Shown in pieces: positions 21,744-35,200 of a stretch of 64,000 nt of DNA; position 1 is the first letter of the stretch; each line of letters opens with the position of its first letter. The DNA lies in assembly GCA_963693305.1 (NCBI GenBank), contig OY855904.1:16577496-16641495 (forward strand), in the 5' to 3' direction. The position numbers were made by a program, and so were the translations under genes. This DNA comes from Meandrina meandrites (taxonomy: Eukaryota > Cnidaria > Anthozoa > Scleractinia > Meandrinidae). Below the pieces are notes generated by a model, which saw nothing but the letters and a program-made list of their open reading frames with translations, ran no database searches and had not been told where the DNA came from.

Positions 21744-21815
21744 GTAGAATCGAACCCGGGTTATCCCACTAATGAGCGTGTCTCATGAACGCTATGCCAC
21801 CAGGCAGCTGGCTCC
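21744..21815 (-). repeat. tRNA-like fragment (SINE head)
   Basis: On the minus strand the segment has an A-box-like tggtggcatagcgttcatga and a B-box gggttcgattc, spaced as in a tRNA. The acceptor stem is poor, and no matching tail was found elsewhere in the window. I regard it as a SINE head or tRNA pseudogene rather than a functional tRNA. Confidence 0.45.
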
Positions 21816-21879
21816 AGGAATCGATAATTTTAAGAATGTAACATGCTACCCTTACAAATATGAAGAGCTAACCGTAAAC

Positions 21880-21996
21880 AGGCTAACCGAAGTGCATAGT
21901 ACGCTCGAAATGCATAGTAGGCTAACCGGAGTGAAAAGTAGGCTAACCGGAGTGAAAAGTAGGCTAACCGGAATGCATAGTAGGCTAACCGGAGTG
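21880..21996. repeat. 21-bp minisatellite (aggctaaccggagtgaaaagt)
   Basis: About five to six tandem copies of aggctaaccgg(a)gtg(a/c)a(t/a)agt are found, with alternating gaaaagt and gcatagt endings. Coding potential is not supported. Confidence 0.8.
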
Positions 21997-22036
21997 CTAT
22001 TTTTTGCTAAAAAATAAAATAAAATAAATCACTTTA

Positions 22037-22872
22037 TGCACCAGTCATTTGAAATCCCCAATCCCCCCCCCTCGGGCATAGGCGGGGTAAAAGCGGGGCT
22101 TTCACTTCAGATTCACTCCATTTTGGTTCCCCGTTAGGTGGGGGATGCGCCAGAAATCACTGCCTTCGCATGCCGGACCGGGGAATAAGCGGGGCAGTCA
22201 CTCCATGCTCAGCGGTTTGAATTATTTGTCTTGACTCGCTCGGTCGATCGGTTGCTTTGCGGTATTTCGCTGCAATTCGCTGCCTAATAGCGCGAAGTAA
22301 GAATTGTTTTGTAAAGTGTCACACCAGAATTCAAAGAAGGCTATATTGGCAGAAGATATTCAAAGTCTGGTGACAAAAGGTAGGCTTATTTCAATGATAT
22401 GGTATTGATAAGTATGCTTGAGTCATTCCAGACGTCAGAAGACTGTATTGCTATTGAGTTTCAGTTTGCTGTGATCTTGCATTTTGTAACATCAAGTTGT
22501 AAAACAGAAAACGTTTTTAATAACCTTTATTAAAAATAAAAAGTTGATTTGGCAATAGTCGGCTTCTTCCTTGTCCATCGAGGGGCCTTTGCAAGTGTAT
22601 TGCTAGCTACTCTGAAATCAACGTGTTAATTTCACGGCTACCAACGTTTTTATCTTCCCTTTTTGTCATTCATTGTTGCGCTTGGCAAAAACAAGTTTTC
22701 TACAAAAGATTACTTTTTTATAGCATGTGTGTGGATCATGTGTGGGCGGGGGAGTTCACCATTCACTTTTCTCCCGGGGACCGGGGACTTCACTTGCCTT
22801 CACTTGCAAAAAAAGTGAATCCCCCGCCTATGCCCGAGGGGGGGGAGGCGGGGGTTTCAAATGACTGGTGCA
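22037..22872. mobile_element. TTA-flanked inverted-repeat element, TGCAYCAGTCA family, copy 2
   Basis: Termini tgcaccagtcatttgaaa and its complement extend with few mismatches through ctcgggcataggcgggg, about 50 bp. TTA is found on both sides (22034-22036 and 22873-22875). At 836 bp it is longer than copy 1 and has a different interior. No coding capacity is seen. Confidence 0.75.
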
Positions 22873-22960
22873 TTATTTAAGTGTCAATGTATTTAGCACG
22901 GCTGTACTAATTGAGGACACTGTAAATAGTGAAACAAATATTATAAATCAAACAGAAACT

Positions 22961-23131
22961 TGTTAAAAATCCCAACTGGCAGGAGGCTGACCAGTTGGCT
23001 ATATACAAAGCGTGGAGGAGTTGAATTCGGGACGACCGAAGACAAATCCATCTAGTGGCAGGGAGGAGGATTTGAACCCGGGACCTCCGGATTACAAGTC
23101 GAGCGCCCTAACCACTAGGCCACGCTGCCTC
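22961..23131 (-). mobile_element. tRNA-derived SINE immediately upstream of GEMIN4
   Basis: On the minus strand a tRNA-like head with A-box (tggcctagtggttaggg) and B-box (gggttcaaatcc) is followed by a body ending in ccagttgggatttttaac. A second copy with the same head and body is at 48912-49083. The copy ends 112 bases before the GEMIN4 start codon, so it probably lies in the promoter or 5' UTR. Confidence 0.8.
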
Positions 23132-23242
23132 CAGCTATAGCTTTACTCGTTCCCAGTGCACTCGCAGGTCGGAGCCATTCCTGTTATTAACGCCTACAAC
23201 GGAGTCGGCGGAAATGTTGGGTTTATTTGTTACTTGAAAGAG

Positions 23243-26200
23243 ATGAATTACTGCCCAGAAACTGTTTTAATACACTGTGCGTTCTTGCTAGCAGATAAGA
23301 AGGCTGTGCAAGGTTTAAACGAGCAGGAGAAAGACAAGTGCAGTAAAGCGGTACAAGTAGTGTCTGGGGCTATCAGAGAAATAACTCAACGATTACTTGT
23401 TGACGAGAAACACGAGTTACTCCAAGTCGAAGTGAGAGAACTTGAGTTTAAGATTCATTCCTGGGTATTCTACTCGTTGTTTAGGAGATATGGCGGCTTT
23501 GGGTTTAGTGAGTCACCCGAAGAGGAATATTTTGACAGTTTTCCACCCTTGCCACAAATTGGAGTCGGATTTTATCTAGAACTGGTGCAAGAAGTGGAAT
23601 GGAGTGAACTTTTGGTGGAGGTATGTAAACAGTTCTAAAACCTGCCATCATTCATTTGTTCAAAGACCATATGTGCACACTAACTTTTAATATTGCACTA
23701 TTGCTGCCTTGTAACTACGTGGCAAAGCGGCCATGTTGGTGGACAAAACAAAAAAATTTTTTCGCAGAATTTGTATGATAAAAACGTTTGTTTCCCAGCC
23801 AAGGGAAATGCTCGAGACTAACTTTTTAGGTGACTAGCCCAGTGGCTAGTGACAGCTTTGATTTTACTAGCCAAAACCAATTTTCTACTAGTCAGAACTT
23901 TCAAACTTTGATGTAACTAATACTTGGCAGACAGCTGCAGTGTCTCTCATTTCGCTTTAACCTGGGAGAAGGCCTGAAAAAAGTTGATCATTCGCTTGGT
24001 TTTTGGTTCAGCATGTAGTTCTCTCTCAGACTCGATTTCCCTTAGTAGTGATTTCCTTCTACATGTACCAAGATACCGTCAGGGCTCGACACTAACGGTA
24101 GCCAACTAGCCACAGACTAGTAGAAATTCAGTTTTGGCTAGTAGGGTTTCGATTTCCACTAGCCACTTTGGCTCTCTTAGTTCCTTGCCCCCAGGTGGGG
24201 GATAGGGCCGGATGTTAATGCTCGCCATCTGTCCCTATTCTTGGCCACAGCTGCTGCTGCGGCCCACTATTTTAGTCCCAGCTCAGCGCGTTCTTTCTCC
24301 ACCGTTCTCCGCCATGTTTCCCTTGGCCGTCCTCTGCTTCTTTTTCTACTTGGTGCCCAGGATAATGCCACGTGTGGGTTACGGTTTGGTGTCATACGTA
24401 GAACATGACCTATCCACTTCCATCGCCTACGTCGTACTTGTGAACTGATCTTTTCGATTCCTGCTTTTCTCCGAATTTCATCATTGGACACATGCATGGG
24501 CCAATGGACTTTCAAGATTCTCCTTAGGCATTTGTGAAGGAAGGTGTCAAGTCTTTTTTCATCCGCTTTTGTCATTCTCCAAGTCTCGCATCCATACAAC
24601 AGGACAGCAATGATGTTTGACTTGAAGATTCTCAACTTAGTTTCTCGGCGGAATTCACCTGTTCTCCACACCTTTGAAAGTCGATGAAAAACACTTCTAG
24701 CTTTACCTAACCTACTCCGAATGTCCTGTTCGGCGCCACCCAAGTTGTTAACAATGGCCCCTAGATAGACAAAGCTGTCGGTGTCCTCTACATCAGTGCC
24801 ATTTATCTTTATAGGATCTTGTCTCCTAGCATTGAGTCTAAGCACCTTCGTTTTGTTGATGTTTATCTTCAGACCCGTACCTTCACTATTTCTCCCCAGT
24901 CTTTCTAACTTTGTTTGTGCTTGCATCCATGTGCTGGAAATGAGCGCAATGTCATCGGCATAGTCTAGGTCTTCAAGCTGTCTCATCATCTTCCATCGAA
25001 TCCCTGTATTACCTTGCTCTGTAGTCCTACACATAATCCAATCCACCACCAACAGGAAAAGAAATCCCGACATCACACAACCCTGCTTCACACCTGCTTT
25101 CACGTCAAACCAATTAGACTGGCCCGCCCCATCGATCACTGCGCACTTGGTGTTGCTGTAAAACAATTTGACCATTCTTATGAATTTTGATGGTATTCCA
25201 TAAGACTGCATTATCCTCCACAGTGTTTCGCGGTGGACACTATCAAATGCTTTCTCGTAGTCTACAAAACAGGTATACAGACTTGCATTCCATTCCAACG
25301 ATTGTTCGATGACATTCCGGAGCACAAAGATGTGTTCAGTCGTGCTTCGCCCACTTCTGAAACCTGCCTGTTCTTCTCTTAGCATTCCATCCACTGCGTC
25401 GTGCAGTCTGGTGATAATTACTCTTCCCATAACTTTCGCTGGTACAGATAACAACGTTATTCCACGCCAGTTGCCACAGTCAGTAAGATCCCCCTTTTTG
25501 GGAAGCTTAACGATCAGACCACAATTCCAGTCCTCCGGGATTTCTTCTGACTCCCACACCGTGCAAAATAGGTCTTCTAGCACGCACGCAGTTGTCTCCA
25601 TGTCAGCCTTCAGTAGCTCTGTTGTGATTGAATCCATTCCAGCTGCCTTGCCATTCTTCATGTTCTTCAGAGCCTGCTTTATTTCCTGTCGGGTGATACA
25701 TTCGTCGCTGACATCTATTTCGTTTAGTTGCCTATCGTCGACAACTGCGGGGGCTACCGGCTCAGGCCTGTTCAGGACATTGTCGAAATGTTCTTGCCAC
25801 CTCTGTTTGATCTCCTCTTCTGTTGTTAAGTTGTCACTAGCCACTAGGCTAGTAAGTTGAAAAGTTAGTGTCGAGCCCTGAATACCTGAAATTAACTAGC
25901 CAAAATGGCTAGTGAAAGCCCCAAACCAAGTAGCCAAATCCAAAGTTTTACTAGTCTGTGGCTAGTTGGCTACCGTTAGTGTCGAGCCCTGATGGGCGCT
26001 GTGACATCAGTTGCAAGCCAGCAATTATGCAATTTGACCATAGCGGAGAACATGCAAAATATGACATGTTATTACATTGTAGCAGACTGTATCAAAATGT
26101 CAAGGAAAATGCAGAGGAATAATAAATCTCTTTTTCAATGTTAGAGTCCACATATGAGTCTAGTGGCCCATCAGGCTGGAGCAACTAGGAGTATTTCTAC

Positions 26201-29200
26201 TCCCCCCTGGATGGGATGCTTTAGTCCATCCCAGGGTTACCCCCAGCAGAAAATTCACTGGTATCCATTTATACACCTGGGTGGAGAGAGGCACTATGAG
26301 AGTAAAGTGTCTTGCCCAAGAACACCATGCAGTGTCCCGGCCAGGGCTCAAACTTGGACTGCCTCATCCAGAGTCCAGTGAACTAACCATTAGGCCACTG
26401 CACCTCCCACTTATTTGACGGGCTTACAGATAATGCTGGTGGACATTTAACTCATTTCTCACGTTTTTTCTTGTTTTGCGGGGCTTAGAAAAACTTGTAA
26501 AATGTCCACACGTTATCTGAACGTTATAAATTTTTGTTATTACAGTGTCTCTATGCCCTTGGTTTGGAAAATATAACATCACTCCTGGAGGATGTCATCA
26601 AGAGCCTTATTCAAGATCCCAGCTTCAAAGATCTGTCTCTTTTTCTCTGTCTTTTTAAGTCTTTGTTAATAACAGGAAATCAAAATTCACCATCTGACAA
26701 CCAGGCCGGTAACTTGTGTGATACATCTGGCGGCAAGTCTTGCTCATTACTGTTGCTGGAAGGTGTAGCAAGCATTATAAAAGATTTAATCAGTTGGCCA
26801 GAAGCACAGCTTGATATCATTAAAAATGTTGTTGATTACACTGTTATAGATGTTGTTGATTTAAACTTCAGAAAACGTTGCACAAAGGAGGATTGGAAGA
26901 TTAATTCTGGACACTGGTGGCTACAAAATTCTGATTCATGTAAACATTGCCTGTACTCTGTGAAGGGAGGTGAACTTGTAGAAAGAACATATTGTGTAAA
27001 ATCAGAAAATGAAAATGATACAAAGGCTTATGAGCAACAGAAGAGAGTTTTAGATCTTGTAGTTTCTGCAGAATGTGCAGCTTGTATTGATTTTTTATGT
27101 CAAGTAATCAGAGGTGATTGGAGACTGATATCGCACTGGACTGAAGGTGGTTCATCCAACAGCAGTGTTGGCGAGGTGGACTGTGATTCATGGCATCCTT
27201 TACACAAGTGGTTCATAAAACTTTATGCTTTAGCCTGCTTGCTAGTTCCTTACACCACTGACAACAAGCTGCAGAAACAGGCTTCAATGCTACAGAATGG
27301 GCTATCACAGTACGTCAAAAAGTATGCAACCGAGAGAGAGCATATGTGGATTGAAGGTTTTAAAAAAGGAGAGTTTATTGACCTTCAAGAAGGTTGCTTT
27401 AAAGAGGAATTCAGCTCTCCAGTGGGTGAGCAAAAATGTGATATGTTTATGTTGCAAAATGTTCTTTCCAGTTATAAGTGTATTATCAGTGATATAACTA
27501 TTTTATTCAGCTTTCTGAGCATCTTAGTTGAACCTGTAACCTGTAACACCAGGAGGTGTCACTGTAGGTAAAGAGCTTTCACAGATGAAGTTTTTTGAGC
27601 CAAGACCTTCAACCAGAAGTCAAATGTTCTTTTCCCTGGTGTTTATTATTGTTTTTTTTTGTCATTAGCGTCATGTTTTAGATTCTAAAACAAGGGCTTT
27701 CTATTTGACTGGTTTGTTATAATTTTATTATGCCAACTGTCAGGACTTTCAAGATTAAAATAAAAGGAGTCATTTTCACATAAAAATACATAGAGATTGC
27801 TTAAGCAGTCACAACAGTGATGCCAACAACAACAAATCAAAAACTGAATTCACATTTTCAGCATGTCTTTCAATGCCAAAACTATCCTTCAGCGGAATAT
27901 GTCAATGCAACATGGACTAGCACCCTATCTAGGGGGAGTGGTGGAACCTGATAGGCCACTAAGCTCAAATGTAGACTTTACCTGTTTACTTTTACCAAGA
28001 GGAAAGAAGTGGTCTCAATTTCCTCTAGGCTAACACAGAATATACAGTGGAACCCCGCCTTACGGCCACCTCGTTAATACGGCCACCTCGTTATCACGGC
28101 CACTTTATTTTGTCCCGGCAAAACGCCCATACATTTTCTTATAATAAAACCCCGTTAATGCGGCCACCCCGTTAATACGGCCAACGGCCACATTGTGAAA
28201 TTCCAAACTATACAATCCTTTACAATTTTACCTCGCTAATACGGCCACTCGAACCAAATACTCATTAATAATTGTCCAAAACAAACAAATTCAGTACTTG
28301 AGAAACAATATTAAATGATACTATTTTATTCAAAGCGCCTGCTTAGCGAAATTACTACGCGCGTAGTAAAAAGAGAATAAATACCAAAGTTCTTAACACG
28401 GCTTGCTTTTTTCTTGCGGCGTGGAACTCTTCGAGCTTTTCTCCTCTTTGTGGACATCTTTTACAGAAAGATTGTTCTCAAGGTCCAATAGATTCGTTAG
28501 CATTTTGATGTGGCTCTTAGAAATGCAATTGTGATATGTATCTGTCAAGACGTCACTTGAAGTAGACCAGTCATGAAATTTGACCCTACCCCGTTAATAC
28601 GGCCACCCCGGTAATACGGCCAAATTTTCAAGGCCCGTTGGTGGCCGTATTAACGGGGTTCCACTGTATCTTATTTAACTTCTTGTTTATTCATTTTTAT
28701 TTCAGGATCTGCAGATTTGTTACTGTTTCAGCCAGAAACTACAGAGGAACAGTTCCATTTCTACTTACAAAGAGTTGATGGCAGATTAGAAGGTTATAAG
28801 GAGTGTTTTGATTGGTTGCTGAGTGCAGAGGAATTTCATGGAACATCCGATTGGCTGGAATGTATGAAGAATCATGCAGCTGAGATAAGTGACATTCAAC
28901 ATGCTCTTAAAATGATTGACATAATATACATGCAAAGGCAGTGTATTTGTTCAGATGACAAGTCCAGCGACAAAGTTTACAGAGATATAAAAGAGGTAAG
29001 CTAAATGTGACATTATTGTTTGTTGACTGAAATGACCCCAGCCACTGCTTAACCCAGGTTATTTTGTCCAAACTTGAAACACAGACTGAAGTAGTTAGTA
29101 TCTAGTCAGGGAAATAGGGTTTTTTGCCAGTCAGGAAATTTATTTTAAGGTGTGCTACTTCAATACTTTGTAGATGACGATGATTGGCCAAATTGAAAAG

Positions 29201-32200
29201 AACTTGCCACTCAGAAAGTTCTTAAAAATTAATAAAAAAAAGTTTGTCAGCTGGTTGAGGTACAGCATGTATCACTTCAAGGACTGGAAGTAAGCTTTTT
29301 AATTTTGTTTTCAATTCACTTTCAGATTTTGTTGACTTCACATTCCAGTTTGCCTTGCTCTGCTCAGGAACAGATCATAGAGTATTCTTTCTTCATGAGT
29401 CGCACATTAGAATCTCCTTCAAATGATTCAATATTCTTTCACCCATGGTTCTTGGAAGATGAGAGGGCAACATTTCAGCAGCAGCTTGTTATGACCTTTA
29501 ATAAACTTAGCAGTGAAGATCAGCTTCAGTCCTCTGTGACAGATTTGACAACAGCTCTGCTGATATCAGCACCCCTAACCCTTAACAAGGCGCTGCAGGA
29601 AGGGGTAAAAAGTACAGGACACACAAAGACTATCTGCTCTGTAAGTATTTTTAGTTAAGAAAAACAATTTCCAGTCAGTGATGCAAAGTGCCCCAGAAAA
29701 AGTTTTCTAAGTAGCTTAGTGATCAGGCTACTTGATTCTGTTATGTCTTGGTGGTTATGTGACATACAAACTCATCACAAATAGACTTAAATTTCAAATT
29801 AATGGTAAGAAAGAATACTAGAAAAATGTGAATTAATATGGATGGACAAAAGATTGGAATGGACCAGTCAAACTGATTCTGTCAGGTACAAATTTAGGTC
29901 ATTTTGTCTAAAACTAAGATCATCAAATAAAGCATGACGTGTCCATTTTGACCAGTTCCTGCAATAAATTCTAGCTAGGCCATTTACAATCTCTCAATAT
30001 TTATTACATATCTGATGTTTTCAACATTGCTGAGCCTAACAGTATGTAGGACATGTGTCACATATGAACCTCGTAGATGGCCTAGCTCACCAAGAGTCTC
30101 TTGTAGCTTAGCGGTTGAACCCAACCGGTGTCTGGGAGGCCATGAGTTCAATTCCCGTCAGGGACTCAGATTTTTGCTTTGCCCCATGTCGAGCCTGCAC
30201 TCGAGCTAAATTTGTCCTAACTGCTATCTGGAACTTATTTTGGATAGAGCCTCTCCCTACTGGATAAGATGCTTGGTCCATCACTGGCACAAAGCCAGAC
30301 TAATAGTTAAAGCCCTGCACGGTCATAAGCAGTAAAATTTTTAAAAAAGTAACAGTGAGACTGAAGCTGGATGAAACATTGCGTTAAAAACATCACCTCA
30401 GGAATCTACTTGCTTGTCAGCGTTTCACTATTTCTTGGTTAAAACATTCTGATGATTGTCATAGTAATGTTTTAATACTCTAGGTGTTGCAGAAGTTTCC
30501 TGCATTGTGTGAGTTAAGATATGATGAATCGGTTTCCTCAAGAACATTACTTTGCCAAGCACTCATTTCAGTCACAGTGAGTGTATCATCAAGGCAACAG
30601 GAGAACAATCTGCTGAACATGGTGGCTGTCATGTTGACTGTAAGTACTCTGTTGTCTCAATACTGATTGAAGGTACCTGTAAATTGATTGTCTTGTCTTG
30701 CTTCTTGATTCTCAAATCTTAACTAAAAAAATTAGAGTCTTGACACAAATGTTGAGCTGTTTGAGTTTCGAGGGACTGTCAACTTACCTTTGACTAGTAG
30801 TACACTAGCCTTTTTCAAGAAGATTGACATACAGTGTCACATTTATGTTGTGGTTCAAATTTTATTCTTGGTAGACTCTAGTAGTTTCTTTTGTTTTCAA
30901 TTTATTACCATACAATAGAACAAAGGAAAATACCAAAATTGTACCAAGGGTAAAGTCGAACTACAACATTATTTTGTATCATAGCCTGAGAAAACAGGCT
31001 TTTCTCACTTAGTTGATTATCAACTAGGGGTTGACTGAAAATGGTAAAATATTAACTACTATAGCAAATCTAGAATAGCTGACATTTTGAACTTCTCCAA
31101 GTTTTTTTTAATAGCTATGGTAGTTAATTGACAGTTTTAAACTTCTAGTTGATAATCAGCTATAGTAACTGTTTTACTTGCCTGATGATGCAACATGCAC
31201 AGTGTTTTAGGAAACTGACAACTTTAATTACTGTGATTACTGTACACTTTGTGATTTGATACAAAACCTCTTTAGTTATAATGTAGAGTTATATGTACCA
31301 AATAACCACCAACATCAATAGCAATACATGTCTTGTCATCCAGGGTAAGTAGAGTTTCGTGCAGGGCAAGTAGCTTTTCACGCTCACTTGCCCAATGTAC
31401 AGGGCCCAGCAACCACTTTTGACAGCTGTTTTTCATCCAGACCAAAAAATCTGCGAATTGAAATTGCCAAGGCAAGTGGTCCGCTAATTAAATCATAAAA
31501 TAATTTACGCAGCAACACATCTTAAATAAAATCTGGGACATTTTGTGTCCCCATACATGAAGTACCTACCAGACAAGCATGCACCTGGGGGGAGGGACTC
31601 CCATATGAAATGGACGGGGATGCTCGTCGTCTCGCTTAGGGGTGTAAATTTCGTATTTTGGTCTCGCTTAGGGTGTTCTGGGCAAAATGTCATTATTTTT
31701 AGCCGTCAAGATTTCGTTTAGGGTTGCAGACGAAGAAATAACAATAAAGAAAGAATCCCGGGGCATGCACTGCCTGGGCATGAAGAAAGTGAGCTGCTTG
31801 TGCAAAGGGCAAACCGCAGTATGAATTTTTCTGTTCAAATCTCAAACATTTATTTTTGAGTACTAAAATTCAAGTACCAGGTATTAAAATTGTTTGAACT
31901 ATGCCTTATAGATCATTTCAGGAAACAATCCAAAATTTCTTGGCAGTTTGAGAATCTTTGCTAGACTTATAAATATGTATGAAAATGATAATATTTTCAT
32001 CCAAGTTACTTATTTTTGCTGTGTAATCTCTATCCCTTGTTGCATAGACAAGTCCCACACCACTACTCAGTGTTCAGGAGTTCACAGAGGCCATTGTGTT
32101 ACCATTTCTGAACAACAATAACACACAAGGAGATATTCCCACAGCCCTTGCCCTCAAACTTCACAATACCTTGATGGAATCAGTCACGGCATCCATCTCC

Positions 32201-35200
32201 GTTCAACTTCCCTTCCTCAAGAAACACGTGTTACCCATCATCCTTTGCCTGTGTGAGCTGCTGAATGAATGCAATGTATTTTGGGATGGCATGGCCCCAG
32301 TGCACTCTCTGTCAGAGATGGAAGAGCTTAGAGAACTTGCACTCAAGGCGTTGGACAGTGAGATCAAGATGTGTTTGGAAGTTCTTAAGATGAACCCTGC
32401 TTTGTCTATAGGTGTAGAGTGGCTGTTGAAAAGGTTGAAGAGTGGATTTGGTAATTAAAGTTTTGTATCAGTTTTAAAATTCATGATCATAATTGATGTA
32501 AATGCATGTAACAAATTAGAACACTGTCATCCTGGAATGTCCTAAATGAGAAAAGAGAGATGTAATGTTACTGCAGTGGAAACACTTTAATTTCCAGCTA
32601 TATCAATTAATGTTGTCAGATCAAAGCATCAAGTTTATACCAAAGAACCAAACAAATTAATGTGTTCTGTTACTAAAATGAAGCACATCAAATCCCTGTA
32701 AAAGGTGGTGTCAAAGGAATTGTTTACAATTGAGGCCTGTGTCAAAGTTAGTCTTCAATCTAAGTTTGTCTCACTTTTGATGTGAATCAATAGTGTGGGG
32801 AAGCCAACTGTTTGTGCAGTGGACCAGTCTTACAACATTTTCAACACTTTCAGATCTATCATTCCTAATATATCTTTCTGTCAACAGACTGGACTATTCC
32901 TCTTCATTTGGAGCAACTCCTCAGTGCGGCTTATATCAAGTACAAGTTGTCCATTCCTAGCTGCCTGTTGTCTGTGTGTGAGGAATCTGGAGGGAAGTGG
33001 ATGACAGATAAAGGCCTAACCTATGGTAACTCACAGTACATTTCCTCCCTAGTATTTTGTATAGTAGGCATTGTTTTGAAATTCATTTTCTGTTAAGCAC
33101 CATTGAACTGATGGGAAAGGCGCTAAAATTTTATCCTCATCATCATCATCAGCGGCAGCAGCAGGAACATTCTGGGGGAGTTTCATGGCCTAACGGTTAG
33201 CTCACTGGGCTATTCCAGGTAAAAATCTTTCAAGGATCTTTGACAATCCCAATTTGAGGATCCTTAAAGCCTTCAAGAATCATTTAGAACCCTTGGCATT
33301 CATGTCAAAAATCTTCAAGGTTCTTTGAGGATCTTGCCAAAGGTCTTGAAGGATCTTCAGGGATCTTGCAAAGATCTTTGCCTGTATCTTTCTAAGATAC
33401 TCATCATGTCAAGGATCTGTTGAGGTCTAACATAGATCCTTTACAGATTCTTTAACAACACTTATTTTTAATTTTGAATCAAGCTTTCAAGGATTTGGTT
33501 CTGACCAGGGTTATTGCATCATGTTCAGGACTGTGCACACTGACTCTCACAGTGTTCCACTCCACCCACAAGTACAAATGGCTACCTGCAAACTTATCTG
33601 TTAGGCAACCTGACTAAAAGCCTTATTTTAGAATACTAAATTCAGCCTACAAAAATAGACCTCAGTACGAGTCTCTGGGGAATAAACTATAAAATTTTTG
33701 GGGTTTATTTACCAGAGCCTCTGGGAAATAAACTATAAGATTTTGGGGTTCATTCCCCCATAGTCTCAAAGTGATGACTTTATTTGTTTCAGGCTGAATT
33801 TTAAAATGTTGAAACTGGGCTATAAAGTTTGCTATTCTAAAAATTAATTATGTACATCGTTCCTCTTACTCACAATGGATTCATCACAAGAATGTTCCCT
33901 TACTGTAATGTTTTCTTTGTTTCCCAGGCACAGACAATTTGTTTACAGTGCTGTTTGAATACTGTCGTGTATCTGACTCAACCCTGGAATGGATTCTGGA
34001 AAATCTCATCCCAAACAAATTAATCAGTGGCTTTCAAGACATTAGAAGAAGTGTAGTGACTAGCTTAGCACAGGTATTGAACTATCAAACAACTCGAGCA
34101 CTAAAAATTAAGATGGTTTCTGCTGAACATTTGAGGAAGAAAAACTCATAACATGGTAACATTTTGACCTGGGGGGGACTCCCATATGAAATGGACGGGG
34201 ATGCTCGTCGGAAATTTTGAATTTAACCCCTAAAAGAGACCAATCTGGGTGTGGCCGAACGTTATGCAGACCCCTAAAAGAGTAAATATAACGAATCAAA
34301 ATTCTTTCTTTTTTGTTATTTCTTCGCGTGCAACCCTAAACAAGACCTTGACGGCTAAAAATAATGACATTTTGCCCAGAGCACCCTAAGCGAGACCAAA
34401 ATCCTAAATTTACACCTCAAGCGAGACGACGAGCATCCCCGTCCATTTCATATGGGAGTCCCCCCTCGGGCATTTTCAGTACAGTTAATAAAAGAAAATT
34501 AATTATTAGGACTTTAGCTCTCAAGCTGACCCCGTGAGTGAAAAATGAATTTAAAGTTATCCATATTTTGGTTAAAATAGACGTTTCATGTCAGTTCAAA
34601 ACAAAATAATATGTGTTTTAAGCAATTTTACAAAATTTGACATTAAATATCTCGAGAATGCTGGAGTATTTAATTGCAGGGTCACTTAGAGATATGAAGT
34701 AAATTAAAGCATGATGTTTCAAATGGTGTTCAAAATGTTACCGTGCTGTGAGTAGTTTTTTTTAGTAATTAATTTTGCACTTTTTGCCGGAACTAAACAT
34801 AAATCTGCCATGCTTCTGTTTCTCATGATCCATCTAGCAGATTATCTGTGCTTTATCAAAAGCTTGTTAGCTGCAAGTATATTGGCATATAGGTATTATT
34901 TTTCTGTAGAAAAATATCGGCGGATTTTTTTAAGCCAAAACATCTGTAACAGTTCAAGCATTCTGTGCAACTGTAAAAACTTTGTAGGATCTGTATCTTA
35001 CTGTCAAATGCAAGCAAAATTCCACTAACTACAGGTTGGCAATTTCCCCATAGCCTCAAATCTAGATAATATTACCAAGAGTGATCAAAATCTAATTACT
35101 CTTTGTAATGCCAGTGTAGTAGTTATGCTACCCCATTGGTGATGAGATGGAGTAATGAAGTTTTGCATCCAGCAGCACATAACAAGTTGTATATAATTAA

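Noticed and set aside
22961..23131. A functional tRNA gene (TGT anticodon-like loop)
   Set aside because: The tRNA-like head is fused to a SINE body that recurs with the same junction at 48912-49083. The stem pairing is imperfect.
27426..27571. Extension of GEMIN4 exon 2 to the stop after CNTRRCHCR
   Set aside because: The later donors give either a frame mismatch or an in-frame stop with exon 3. The GTGAGC donor at 27426 restores the phase, so the tail is intron.
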